A DNA stretch of 64,000 nt, taken from the NCBI RefSeq assembly GCF_029931775.1, contig NC_079324.1, forward strand, positions 63,061,268 through 63,125,267, given 5' to 3'. Position 1 is the first letter of the stretch. Every line of letters starts with the position of its first letter. Shown piece after piece: positions 10,468-22,118 of the stretch. Source of the stretch: Euleptes europaea (Eukaryota > Chordata > Lepidosauria > Squamata > Sphaerodactylidae). The notes beneath the pieces were generated by a model. The model was not told the DNA's origin and did no database searches. It worked only from the letters and a program-made list of their open reading frames with translations. Position numbers and translations under genes: made by a program.

Positions 10468-10642
10468 GAATACCCTCTTGCGGTGCTGGCCGGATCCTGG
10501 TGCCACTGTGGCTTCCCAACGACCCTCTTCACTTTGCACGAGCGTGAAGATGAGCAGCTGTGCGCCCATAAATGCAGCGGCGAAGAATTTGAGAGCTGCG
10601 GCAACTCCAAGTATTTCATTGTTTACCAAACTCAAGTGCAAG
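10468..10642 (+). CDS. WSCD2: WSCD2 internal exon, rest of second WSC domain
   Basis: The 175-nt exon encodes EYPLAVLAGSWCHCGFPTTL through YFIVYQTQVQ, 58 codons plus one base. It carries the CHCG, CAHKC and ESCG cysteines of the WSC fold, and the closing IVYQTQVQ matches human WSCD2 as recalled. The acceptor is CCTCCAG|GAA and the donor CAAG|GTAGGT. The phase (one base carried over) joins in frame to the exon at 11660 to form the Asp of DNRCMDRRF. The intron before it is 3.1 kb and holds MITE and SINE copies. Confidence 0.94.
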
Positions 10643-10699
10643 GTAGGTGAGTCTGTGGGGCTTGCTTCTGGGGCAGGGGTCTTGGCTCCAGGGCAGAGC

Positions 10700-10920
10700 T
10701 GAGGCCTAGCATGTGGATGGGCCCCCAGGTTCAGTCCCTGGCATCCCCTGGTGAAAGGGCTCAGGTAGCAGGAGCTGAGGAAGAGGGACCACAGGTGTGA
10801 GCTCAAGGGCCGTCAGCGAGGGGATGTTGCGCAGTAGTCAGGCTCTTGCTTTGCATGAAAAATGTCCTGGGCTCAGTCCTTGGCAGAACCTCCAGAGAAA
10901 GGGTCTCAGATCCTCTCCCA
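10700..10920 (+). repeat. Two decayed SINE-A copies
   Basis: CCCCCAGGTTCAGTCCCTGG near 10725 and GGGCTCAGTCCTTGGC near 10870 are degenerate B-box regions with trailing CCAGAGAAAGGGTCTCAGAT. Boundaries uncertain. Confidence 0.5.
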
Positions 10921-11396
10921 GGCTGGGAAACTCCTCTCTGTCTTGGGGCAACATACAGCTAGAAAACATGGAGGTCTGACTCTGTATATTGCAGTTTCCC
11001 ACATCCGTCCATGGAGGGTTCATCGTTCCTGGCAGACTAGTGGTCTGGCACCTCGGAGCGCAAGATCTTCCAAACATTCATTCAAGAAGAAAACCCCCGC
11101 TATTTATTTTAATTACCAAAGAAATAAATTTTGCTTTTCAAGGAAACAGTAATTAGTTTCAGCTCAAATCAGACGTGGGAAACAGCAATTTGCCAGTTGT
11201 GGGCAGCAGATGGCTGGTTCCCCCCTTTTCCCTTTCCCTTTCCTTAACTCTCCCCTCTCTTTAAACAGACAATTCACGTGTTTCATTTGTTCTTTGAATG
11301 TATAAAAAAATATGGGTGTGTCCCAACAAAGCCATGAGATGAAACATGTGATTCTTATGGGGACACAGGTATAGGAGCCGAGATTGGCCGCCATTC

Positions 11397-12442
<1,046 letters not shown>

Positions 12443-12796
12443 TGGTCTTCACACAATGCATAGTTAAATTGTGGAACTCCCTGCCCCAGGATATGGTGAT
12501 GGCTGCCAACTTGGAAGGCTTTAAGAGGGGAGTGGACATGTTCATGGAGGAGAGGGCTATTCATTGCTACTAGTCAAAATGGATACTAGTCATGATTCGT
12601 ACCTGTTCTCTCCAGGATCAGAGGAGCATGCCTATTAGGTGCATTGGAACACAGGCAGGATAATGCTGCTGCTGTTGTCTTGTTTGGGGGCTTCCTAGAA
12701 GCACCTGGTTGGCCACTGTGTGAACAGGCTTTGGACTTGATGGGCCTTGTTCTGATCCAGCAGGGCCTTTCTTATGTTCTTGTATGTTCTTAAGCA
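12443..12796 (+). mobile_element. CR1-like LINE 3' end
   Basis: TTGTGGAACTCCCTGCCCCA, GTGGACATGTTCATGGAGGA, GATACTAGTCATGATTCG and the terminal GGGCCTTTCTTATGTTCTTG. Confidence 0.75.
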
Positions 12797-13399
12797 AAGA
12801 TAACTTCAACTCCTTATGTGAAAGGACAAGAGTTTGGGGCAGGGAGGCTGGAGGAAACAAATGTGTTTCTGCACTGACTGTGTTTTTCAAACCTAGGCAA
12901 GTGTGGGATTGTGTAGCTTTTTAAAATATATATATATTAATGCACACAGAAACTCAGCCAAGCTGCAAGCAGGACTTCTGTCCTGCCACCACTGTACTGG
13001 TAGGGTAAAGCTTGGCTCGCTTGCTAGAGCCATTCAGCAGAAATTTGCTTTGTATGCCTCTCCATGTGGTCCCATCTCCACAGGATACATGACTGCCTGG
13101 ATGCTTTGGGCTGATGGGAGGGCTGGTTACCGGGGGTGGGAGTACCTGATGTTTGGGAAGATGGAAGGAAGAGGACTCTCTCTCTCTTCTTCTTCTCAGT
13201 GTTGCCTTGACACCAGTGCAGCAGCCACCTAGGATCTCAGAGGATAGTTTAGGAAGTCACAACAGGGACTCTGGCTTGAACGTGGCACCTGTCAGCCACA
13301 AATGCCCCCCCCCCGCGGCATTTATTACCAGTACTGGGGGGCAACAGCAGGGGGTGGGATTTGGCCTCTGTGCTCCTCCTTGTAGGAACATCTGTTTGG

Positions 13400-13482
13400 C
13401 CTCTGTGTGAGACAGGATGCTGGACTAGATGGACCCTCATTGGTCTGATCCAGCAGGGATGTTCTTTTGTTCTTCTGTCCAT
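13400..13482 (+). mobile_element. LINE 3' tail fragment
   Basis: GGACTAGATGGACCCTCATT...GATCCAGCAGGGATGTTCTT is the end of the CR1-like family. Part of it is included in the inverted duplication that follows. Confidence 0.65.
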
Positions 13483-13965
13483 CCCTAATTTGAATCTGTT
13501 CCATGTGGTTAAACTGCTGAGGGATAGAAATCGGTGGCTTGGAATGGATTTCAGATCCTGGAGCTAAATGAAAAGCCAGTTTATGACAACCGAGCCCTTT
13601 TCCACTTAGCAGATAGAACGTTGCTGGGTGTTCCGTGACATCAGAGCAGCGCAGCCAATAGCTGGGGAGGCTTGTAGGCAGGAATTGCAGGCGACAGAGC
13701 TGATCTCAGTTCTGGTTGGTGAGATAGACGTGTCAGGTTTTTTAAAAGAATTATCTTGCTTGGCCATAACCCGGTGACAAAGCGGGTCGTTCTATCCCAA
13801 TCCTGCCCTTTGCCCAAGATAAATGTCAGGTAGAGCAGGGCTTTTCATTTAGCTCCAAGATCTGAAATCCATTCCAAGCCACCAGTTTCTATCCCTCAGC
13901 AGTTTAACCACATGGAACAGATTCAAATTAGGGATGGACAGAAGAACAAAAGAACATCCCTGCTG
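13451..13965. repeat. Inverted duplication, 127-bp arms, 261-bp spacer, in WSCD2 intron
   Basis: Arms 13451-13577 and 13839-13965 are reverse complements with only about 3 mismatches (for example ATCGGTGG against ACTGGTGG). The left arm starts inside a LINE tail and continues into non-repeat sequence, and the right arm repeats both, so it arose by local inverted copying and not by element insertion. Confidence 0.85.
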
Positions 13966-14476
13966 AATCTACCACCACCCTGTGTGCTTGGGCAAGAGGC
14001 CAGCCTCTCCATAACAAACGAGATCTTTTCAGCTCAAATATCTGTAGCTCCAGGATCTTCCAGGGGTCTCTGCAGAATAACATGGTTATGTTAAGGTTTG
14101 CTGACTTGCAAGGAGATGCATAAATGTCTGCTTGCTGACTGGATTGTCTGGCATGTTTCTCCTTGGCCTGACAGATTCTGTGGTTATCTGTCTTTTTCTT
14201 TGCGGGTGACACAGTAAAATTATTTACCGATTTAATATTTTACGGGCAACGAGCTCATTCTTTACTTCAACCCTGATGGCTCCTCTAGGGAAAACATTTC
14301 TGGAAAGCTGACAGATCAAACTAGGTGTGATTCTAAAGAGTTGCAGTTTGGGCTGTAGCAGAGGTTGGGCCTGCAGGGGAAGGAGGTGGAATGCGTAACC
14401 GAACAGTGAATCCTGAAGACTATGCAGATTGTGGAACTTACTGTCAAAAGGTGTTGCCAGTGGCCAAGAGTTATCA
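13966..14476. other. WSCD2 intron, no feature seen
   Basis: No repeat or exon recognised. Confidence 0.4.
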
Positions 14477-14489
14477 TTGTTTATTAGTA

Positions 14490-14794
14490 GGTAAAAGTAA
14501 AGGTAAAGGTCCCCTGTGCAAGCACCGGGTCATTCCTGACCCGTGGGGTGACGTCACATCCCAATGTTTACTAGGCAGACTTTCTTTGCGGGGTGGTTTG
14601 CCAGTGCCTTCCCCAGTCATCTTCCCTTTACCCCCAGCCAGCTGGGTAGTCATTTTACCGACCTCGGAAGGATGGAAGGCTGAGTCAACCTTGAGCCGGC
14701 TACCTGAAACCAACTTCTGTTGGGATTGAACTCAGGTCGTGAGCAGAGCTTGGACTGCAGTACTGCAGCTTACCACTCGGCGCCACGGGGCTCC
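14490..14794 (-). repeat. SINE-E (third tRNA SINE family)
   Basis: Inverse of a tRNA-like head (GCGCCACGGGG at 14780-14790 region) with body GGTTTGCCAGTGCCTTCCCC and GGAAGGATGGAAGGCTGAGT, and tail AAAAGTAAAGGTAAAGG. Flanked by the 13-bp duplication TTGTTTATTAGTA (14477-14489, 14795-14807), the mark of LINE-driven insertion. Confidence 0.85.
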
Positions 14795-14850
14795 TTGTTT
14801 ATTAGTACTTTGCAGTAATAAACGTGCATTGTCCATGTATTCATTCGTGA

Positions 14851-15318
<468 letters not shown>

Positions 15319-15340
15319 TAGGGCACCAAAATGGTTCCTT

Positions 15341-15412
15341 CTGCTTTAGCCTCACAACAACCCTCTGAGGTGGGCGGTGCTGAGTGTGTGGCAGGATCTA
15401 GGTTACTCACCA
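15341..15412 (-). repeat. Sauria SINE fragment
   Basis: CCTCACAACAACCCTCTGAG and GTGGGCGGTGCTGAG are the inverse SINE middle; short and decayed. Confidence 0.45.
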
Positions 15413-15689
15413 AGCAGAAGGAGTGGACATCCCCTGGTATGATACTTTCCTCGATGTCCACATCACACGAGCCCTCCATTGCAGTCCGCCTCCTGCCCAG
15501 TGATTCTAACCTCATGCTTTTAATTAAGAGCACCTCCGTTTCTGGCCAGGGGGCTCGTTCTGCACCTCAATATTGTTACAGTAAAATGGGCCCATGTCAC
15601 AATGGTGCATGCCAAAGGTGCCCTTCGCTGGAACGAAAGAGGGCATCACGGTATTCTTACATTGGCTGTTTTGCAAATTAGCCTTTGCT

Positions 15690-15802
15690 GTGCAGGCAGA
15701 AGATGCCAGGCTCAGTTCCCAGCACCTGCAGTTAAAGGTTCTCAGGTGCTCGAACTGGGAAAAAGGGTTCTCTGCCTGAGATCCAGGAGAGCAGCTGCCG
15801 GG
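15690..15802 (+). repeat. Decayed SINE-A
   Basis: GCAGGCAGAAGATGCCAGGC, TCAGTTCCCAGCACCTGCAG and CTGCCTGAGATCCAGGAGAG follow the SINE-A order; the last part of the family is absent. Confidence 0.55.
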
Positions 15803-16345
15803 CATAGTTAAATTATGGGACTTCCTGCCCCAGGATGTGGTGATGGCTGCCAACTTGGAAGGCTTTAAGAGGGGAGTGAACATGTTCATGGAGGAGAGGG
15901 GTATTCATGGCTACTAGTCAAAATGGATACTAGTCGTGATGCATACCTATTCTCTCCGGGATCAGAGGAGCATGCCTGTGATGTTTGGGGAGGAGCTGTG
16001 GCTCAGTGGTAGAGCAACTGCTTGGCATGCAGAAGCTCCCAGGTTCAATCCCTGGCATCTCCAGTTCAAGGGACTAGGCAAGTAGGTGATGTGAAAGACC
16101 TCTCTGCCTGAGACCTTGGAGAGCCGCTGCCAGTCTGAGTAGACAATACTGACTTTGATGGGCCAAGGGTCTGATTCAGTATAAGGCAGCTTCATGTGTG
16201 ATATTAGGTGCTTTGGAAAACAGGCAGGACAATGCTGCTGCAGTCATCTTGTTTGTGGGCTTCCTAAAGGCACCTGGCTGGCCACTGTGTGAACAGACTT
16301 GATGGACCTTGGTCTGATGCAGCATGGCTTTTCTTACGTTGTTAA
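15803..16345 (+). mobile_element. CR1-like LINE 3' end split by a SINE-A
   Basis: LINE parts are 15803-15978 (TTCCTGCCCCAGGATGTGG... to AGGAGCATGCCTGTGAT) and 16199-16345 (ATTAGGTGCTTTGG... to GGCTTTTCTTACGTTGTTAA). The SINE lies between them at about 15979-16198. Confidence 0.75.
15979..16198 (+). repeat. SINE-A, full length, inside a LINE
   Basis: GAGCTGTGGCTCAGTGGTAG (A box), GGTTCAATCCCTGGC (B box) and the end AAGGCAGCTTCATGTGT. A possible short target duplication TGTGAT flanks it. The tRNA part resembles tRNA-Ala with TTGGCATG at the anticodon loop. Confidence 0.8.
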
Positions 16346-17463
16346 CGGCCAAGGAGACCAGGCTGAGAGCGATTGAGCAACAGTCTGACACTGTCTCCGT
16401 ATGTCTCCCCTCCCCTGACAGCTCTGCTGTGACTCTCTCCTGAAATCTAAAAGGCACCTATCAGAGAGAGGGAGAGACTTGGCTGCCTTTGCAGCTCTGC
16501 AGTTTTAAAAAGTGGTTTCCCCAGAACTGCTCCGGTAGTCGATGGTATGCCCGTGACTATTAACCAGCCCTGTTCTTGTCTCATGAGACACCAGTGGCTT
16601 GTTAGCATTTTATATGCCTACTTTGTGCCAGAGTTGAGGGCCACCCTTCTCCCTGGTTAAAGCAGACATTTTTTCCCCTCCCAATCTTAAGTCGCTACAT
16701 TTTTTTTAAAAAAAAATAACAATTCAGTGTTTTGTTCCATGACATTAATTTTATGATATCCCTTGGAATGGTTCCAAAGCAAAGTTTTATGTGATATGAT
16801 TATACGAGGTGAATTGTCCTGTATCTGTTTAATGAAACAGATACTCAGTTTAATGATTCTTTGCAGGATAAAATACCGACGGAGCTATTAATCAGGGTTG
16901 GAGGGGAGGGGAGGTCCATTTCTCAAGGAGGGTAAGACAAAGATGCTCATCTACTAGCCTTCAATACATTACGAGGCGCTGGACCGGGTATGGCTCCAGG
17001 CAGGATCCTTGCCGATTATGGCTGCTTCATTATCCTTTTTATCACCTGATTTTAATGTGAGGATCAATTAGCAAGAAACCTTGGGGATAATTGAAATATA
17101 TATATTTTTTAAAGAAAGGGAACAGGTTTAGCTGTTCCTGGGACTTGGTGACCAGTGGAGCAGCCAGCTAATGAGATTATCCATCATCACCAGAAGAGCC
17201 TTTCTCAGGATGGCCTTTTCTGAACAAAGATGTTTTCTGATGAGCTGAAGGTGGTGGTGGGAGAGGAGTTGGACTGCATGCTCTCTAAGACCCCCTTCAA
17301 GTCTAGAAGAGGGGCAGGGATGTGCAATGGGATGGGACTGCCAGCAACCCCCCCCCCTTTTTTTTTTGTCTGTGGAACTCAGTCTCCAGACTGGCTCTGG
17401 ATCATAAAGCATGAGGATTACATTCCTGGAAAGCAGACTGGTTGAAACAAAACAAACCAGCCA
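16346..17463. other. WSCD2 intron, AT-rich, no feature seen
   Basis: T- and A-runs at about 16700-16720. No exon or known repeat recognised. Confidence 0.4.
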
Positions 17464-17548
17464 CAAGGTAGTTGTGAATTTCCTGCATTGTGCAGGGGAT
17501 TGGACTAGATGACCCTGGTGGTCCCTTCCAACTCTATGATTCTATGAA
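17464..17548 (+). mobile_element. CR1 LINE 3' terminus
   Basis: GTAGTTGTGAATTTCCTGCA, GGACTAGATGACCCTGGTGG and CCAACTCTATGATTCTATGA form the usual CR1 terminal segment, here without upstream sequence. Confidence 0.75.
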
Positions 17549-17664
17549 GGTTGCTGGTGATGGCTCAATCACTGAGTGCTGGAAGGGGTTAAAAGCAATT
17601 GCCAGGCAGCAGGGAGAGACTCTTGGCCAGGGGTCCCCAACCTCTTTGAGCCTGCAGGCACAGT

Positions 17665-17853
17665 TGGAATTAATTTAAAAATACTTTATTGCTAAAAATG
17701 TGACACAGAGACACAAACTGAGCACATGCTGTTGGAAAGATGGCGCCGATAGACTTGCTCGATGCAGGGTTGCCACAAACCTAAAAAACACAATATCTGC
17801 AAAGCGCAGTGAAGCAAAGTGCAATAAAATAAGGTGTGCCTTATATACTTCCA
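17665..17853 (-). mobile_element. Tigger/pogo-like DNA transposon end
   Basis: On the minus strand it starts AAGGCACACCTTATTTTATT, then TTTGCAGATATTGTGTTTTT, AGGTTTGTGGCAACCCTGCA, GAGCAAGTCTATCGGCGCCA and TGTGTCTCTGTGTCACAT. This follows the 5' end of mammalian Tigger1 as I remember it. Only the end is present. Confidence 0.6.
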
Positions 17854-17907
17854 TTTTAAATAGGTTTGGGGATAAGTAATGCTGGTTGCCTGGCAGAAAT
17901 CAAGGCT

Positions 17908-17962
17908 GCTATCCTAAGCACAATCATCAGGGAGTAAGCCCTATTGAATTCAATGCAAACTG
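17908..17962 (-). repeat. Old LINE-tail-like segment
   Basis: GAATTCAATGCAAACT and GGGAGTAAGCCCTATT resemble a widespread amniote LINE tail in inverse orientation. It lies about 75 bp before the last WSCD2 exon. Confidence 0.4.
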
Positions 17963-18035
17963 TGTGTAGGAACATGCCGCCTAATTTGCTCCTAGTGAAC
18001 CTAGTTTCTCCCCCCCCCCTTCCCTGTTCTTGCAG

Positions 18036-18388
18036 AATGGCCCGAATTTGTCAAGAACTACGCCCCCTGGTGGGCCACACACACCATCGACTGGCTGAAG
18101 TACGGCAAAAACGTCCTGGTGGTGCACTTCGAGGACCTGAAGCGGGACCTCTTTGTCCAGCTGAAGAGGATGGTCAGCCTCCTGGGCATCGCAGTCCTCG
18201 AGGACCGGCTTCTGTGCGTCGAGGGCCAGAAAGACGGGAACTTCAAGCGCTCCGGGCTGAGGAAGCTGGAGTACGACCCCTACACGCCCGAGATGCGGAA
18301 GATGATCAGTGGCTACATCAAAACCGTGGACACGGCTCTCAAGCGCAGAAACCTCACCGGGGTGCCAGAGGACTATTATCCGAGATGA
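18036..18388 (+). CDS. WSCD2: WSCD2 last coding exon
   Basis: After a C/T-rich tract and TTGCAG, the exon encodes (E)WPEFVKNYAPWWATHTIDWL, then VLVVHFEDLKRDL and the ending LTGVPEDYYPR followed by TGA at 18386-18388. The human protein as recalled ends GVPDDYYPR at the same place. It supplies the C-terminal part of the sulfotransferase fold, including the FEDLK segment. With the four upstream exons it makes about 338 residues, covering the human protein from about residue 228 to its end. The exon is markedly richer in GC than its flanks, with frequent C or G at third codon positions. Confidence 0.95.
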
Positions 18389-19061
18389 TGGTCGTCTTTC
18401 GGAGGGACACATTTGGCCCAGCGGAATGAGCTCTGCCTGGATCGGCTGGGCTTGGCTCCCCCTGGCCAGGGATCATTTCCACCCAGTGGGTGGTGCTAGT
18501 TTTGGGACTGCCCTGCTGTTGCTCGCTGTTAATGGATCCCCTTGCATGAGCAAAGTGCTGCCTTCATCCATCATTTCCAAAGAGGAGGACGCCTTGGCGA
18601 CCCCCCCCCGCCTCCAATCGATGTTCTTTGGTGACCACCACCGCTGTCTGCACTGGGGGAACGCAAAACAAAGCTGTGCTTTTCTGCTGACTTTTTGTAA
18701 AAGCTTTGCTTTCCCGCCCTGCCCCTTGGCTCTTTTCTAGCCTGTGGTACCTGCCCAGGTATCAAAAAGGATTTGCAAAGGGCTGCTGTGGTTAAAAAGC
18801 ATCTTGGCCTCGGCCTGCGTTCTCTATTGACAGGTTGGGCTGGGGGGGTCAGTGCTTGGTACTCATGGTACGGAGTTTGGGCTGGGGCATCCCTGAAAGA
18901 TGGCTTTCCAACCCCCACTTAAAGATCTCCCGTGAGGGCATATCCAACTTAGGTCTTTGGTTCCAGCACTGAAAGTCTTCTCGTTATTCAGAAGTTTCTC
19001 CTCATGTGCATTTCAAATCTTCCCTCCTGGAACTGAAATGCAGTAGATCTAATATTTCCGC

Positions 19062-19180
19062 CTGAATGCAAGAAGAGCCCTGCTGAATCAGACCAAAGGC
19101 CTATCAGGTTCAGCACTCTGTTCCCACAGTAGCTGACCAGCTGCATCTAGGAAGCAGGATGACTGGAGCAGCAAAGAACC
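19062..19180 (-). mobile_element. CR1-like LINE 3' tail
   Basis: AAGAAGAGCCCTGCTGAATC, AGACCAAAGGCCTATCAGG and GCATCTAGGAAGC are the inverse LINE tail. The bases just before it recur at 21062-21150. Confidence 0.55.
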
Positions 19181-20302
19181 GGGCTCTGCCCTTTTCCAAG
19201 GGGGGGGCAGCCCTTTGGGTAGCTGAAGGGTGCAATCGCAAGTCCCTTTGGTCTTTTCCTTCCAGGCCAAGCAGCCGAGTCCCTTTACCATCCCTCTCAG
19301 CTTTCTCACTGGTTGCCACCTGCCCATACCAGCAAAGCAGTTCAGGAGGCCGCGCTGTGTAGATTTGCATGCAGACAGTTTCGAGAGATGTCTGTTATTC
19401 CCACTTCCTACGGTGTTTCTCAAAATAAGCCACTCTGATTCCCATAGCCTTGCAATAGGTTGGGTTGACAGAAAGAGCCCTGCTCCAGGGGAATCCTGTG
19501 AGCATAGTGGCTGCGTAGGAATGGAAAAGCAGGCCCCACCCTTGCTCAGAAGCAGCATTTCCTAGCATTCTTGGCTCAGATGTTATTGTGGAAGAGCAGA
19601 CTCCCCCCCCCCCCCGATTAGTATATTTTTGCCATCGTTCTCATGGTCCCATTGGATGCAAACCCAAAAGCCATATATTACACCTCACCTATTTTCTGTC
19701 TCCAATTAATGTGGCTTTTAAGTCTGGGATGCACAATTTGCTCTTCGGGGACAGCCAAGGTGCTTCTGTTGTGAGGGAAAACATTGCAAAAAGAGATCTA
19801 TTTTTTTATCTGCCTTCACAGAGGAAAGAACTGAACAATTGCTGAATGGACCACTGGGGTTGTTTGCGGTGTCGGCTTCTCATTTTCGGATTTTCTTTTC
19901 TATTTTCATTCTTTCCCCAAGGAGACTCCAATGGGGTTGAATTGCTCCTGAATGTATTTTGTAAGGAACATCAGCAAAGTTCATTTGTTTCAGTTTTTGG
20001 TTCAGGGTGCAAGTCTTGTGGTCCATTCCAGTTGCGTTGGTGCGCCGCCGCCCCCCTGCAAGGAACCTTCCCTTCTTGCAGGACTCCTCTTGACCAGGGA
20101 AAGGGCCACCATTAGCCGAATGGATCCATAGGCACCAACCCTTGGTTTAACCAGGACATTTTTGGTTGGTTGATTAATTGGGTTCTTGGAGACCAAGTCG
20201 CCTTCATCAAAGTGGTCTGATTTCCCTCTCTCCCTTCATTCGTGGGGTGGCCCCAAAGCAGCCGGACTCTTGTCTGAATAATCCTCAGGTCAAATGCCGC
20301 CC

Positions 20303-20308
20303 ATTAAA
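20303..20308 (+). terminator. WSCD2: Candidate poly(A) signal ATTAAA for WSCD2
   Basis: ATTAAA is followed some 25-55 bases later by a G/T-rich stretch (20331-20365), the arrangement expected of a cleavage and polyadenylation site. I saw no AATAAA between the stop codon and this point. The functional claim is inference. Confidence 0.35.
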
Positions 20309-20335
20309 CCAACATTTTGTTAATATTTCTACCGT

Positions 20336-20561
20336 GTAGTTTGGTGTTTTTTTGTGGTTGCTGTTCAACTTTTCTGCCATATTTTGTGGCACTGATGATT
20401 GGGGCGGGGAGGGGGGACATGCACAGCAGAGACTTTCCTGGGGAGTGGACCCTCACACAACCTGTGCTGCTTAAGATAGATTTGCACACAGGAGTTGTGT
20501 TGGTGTGTTTGTTGTACCAAGAAAAGACCTCCGATACAACCTTGCCCTGATTGGTCCTCCA
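20336..20561. other. 3' flank of WSCD2
   Basis: G/T-rich then unique sequence; no gene or repeat recognised. Confidence 0.35.
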
Positions 20562-20837
20562 CTCCTGGAGCGGTGGACTCTGAACTGGAGAACCGGGTTT
20601 GATTCCCCACTCCTCCACATGAGCGGCGGAGGCTAATCTGGTGAACTGGGTTGGTTTCCCCACTCCAACCCATGAAGCCAGCTGGGTGACCTTGTGCTAG
20701 TCACAGCTCCCTTAGAGCTCTCTCAGCCCCACCTACCTCACAGGGTGTTTGTTGTGGGGAGGGGAAGGAGATTGTAAGCCGGTTTGATTCTTCCTTAAGT
20801 GGTAGAGAAAGTCGGCATATAAAAACCAACTCTTCTT
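20562..20837 (+). repeat. SINE-B, 5'-truncated
   Basis: Begins within the tRNA part (GGAGCGGTGGACTCTGAACT) and is complete to CGGCATATAAAAACCAACTC TTCTTC. Confidence 0.85.
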
Positions 20838-21061
20838 CCTGGGTGTGGAAGTTGGTACCACATAAAACGGGTGCTAAACGAAGCGGTTCAAACCTTTCCT
20901 TCTGGCTGTTGACCTTCCTGCTTCTTTTTTCATCTTAAAAATCCTTTTCCATGGAGGCATTTGTCTGCCTGCAACAGACTCCCCTATCCTTGAACCACTT
21001 GTCTTTCCCTTGTGTAAAGAAACAATTATCTGCCTCAGGGAATCCGCATCAGAGACCTCCT

Positions 21062-21150
21062 GGTGCATTTCAAATCTTCCCTCCTGGAACTGAAACCCAG
21101 TAGATCTAATCTTTCCATCTGAATGCAAGAAGAGCCCTGCTGGATCAGAC
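21062..21150 (+). repeat. Second copy of a ~90-bp direct repeat (first at 19003-19098)
   Basis: Both copies run GTGCATTTCAAATCTTCCCT, CCTGGAACTGAAA, AGTAGATCTAAT and GAATGCAAGAAGAGCCCTGC with a few differences. It is either a little-known repeat or a local duplication. Confidence 0.6.
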
Positions 21151-21811
21151 ACTCGACTTGGCCCCACGTGTGCGGCTTTACACCCATCAGCCATCTGGTT
21201 TGCCACTTGTAGGACTTGGGATGCTGATGGTAGGGATGACACTGAATTAATATGTGAACGAGGCCAGCAAGGAAGTGACGAAGGGCCAGGTGTCCATGTG
21301 CGATGGAGCGCATGCCCCTACTACTGCATTGGCAATGTTCACATCCGCAGAAGAGTGAATTCCTGGCTAGGAGACACAGCTGAAGGAGACCCTTCCCTGA
21401 CTAACATGGACATGATCCTCTGTGCAAGAGGAAAAAGCATGGCACCTCCTGCAGACGAAGAGGAGAGCTGCGGTAATGATGCCCCCCTGAATCTCTGCAT
21501 AGGTACACCCCACACATGTTGTTTCTGGTCATTTGAACCAGGGTTGGTATCAGCATGCCCTAAGGTGGGCCCAGGGCTTCTGGCAGGCCCGTCTGCCACC
21601 GAGCCCTTGCCCACGTGCCTGCCCTGCCACCTGCCAATGTGCCCTTCCCCTACCTGCTTGGTGCTCCATCGCCCATGCTTGTTGCCACATGCACTGCCCA
21701 GCATCATTGGGGAGGGGCATGCGGGGGGTATGGAGGGATGTTGCCCGGTGCCAGTGGAGAAAGGACACTTGGGAGAGCTCCTGGGAAGAAGAAGGACACT
21801 TAGGCAGGCAG

Positions 21812-22118
21812 ATAGGCCAGCGTGGTGTAGTGGTTAAGAGCAGTGGTTTTGGAGCGGTGAACTCTGATGTGGAGAACCGGGTTTGATTCCTCTCTCCTCC
21901 ACATGAGCGGCAGAGGCTCGTCTGGTGAACTGGATTTGTTTCCCCACTCCTACACACGAAGCCAGCTGGGCGACCTTGGGCTAGTCACAGCTCTCTCAGC
22001 CCCACCTACCCTACAGGGTGTCTGTTGTGGGGAGGAGAAGGGAAGGGGATTGTAAGCTGATTTGATTCTCCTTAAAAGATAGAGAAAATTGGGTATAAAA
22101 ATCAACCTTCTTCTTCTA
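21812..22118 (+). repeat. SINE-B, near full length
   Basis: GGCCAGCGTGGTGTAGTGGT to GGGTATAAAAATCAACCTTC TTCTTCT, with all internal marks. Confidence 0.88.

Larger units (their letters stand above)
18389..20335 (+). other. WSCD2: Probable WSCD2 3' UTR
   Basis: From the stop codon to about 20.33 kb the sequence is nearly free of the repeats that fill the rest of the window; one short LINE-like piece lies at 19062-19180. No open frame resembles a known protein. An ATTAAA near its end suggests this is a roughly 1.9-kb 3' UTR. The extent is an inference; transcript data would be needed to fix it. Confidence 0.45.
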
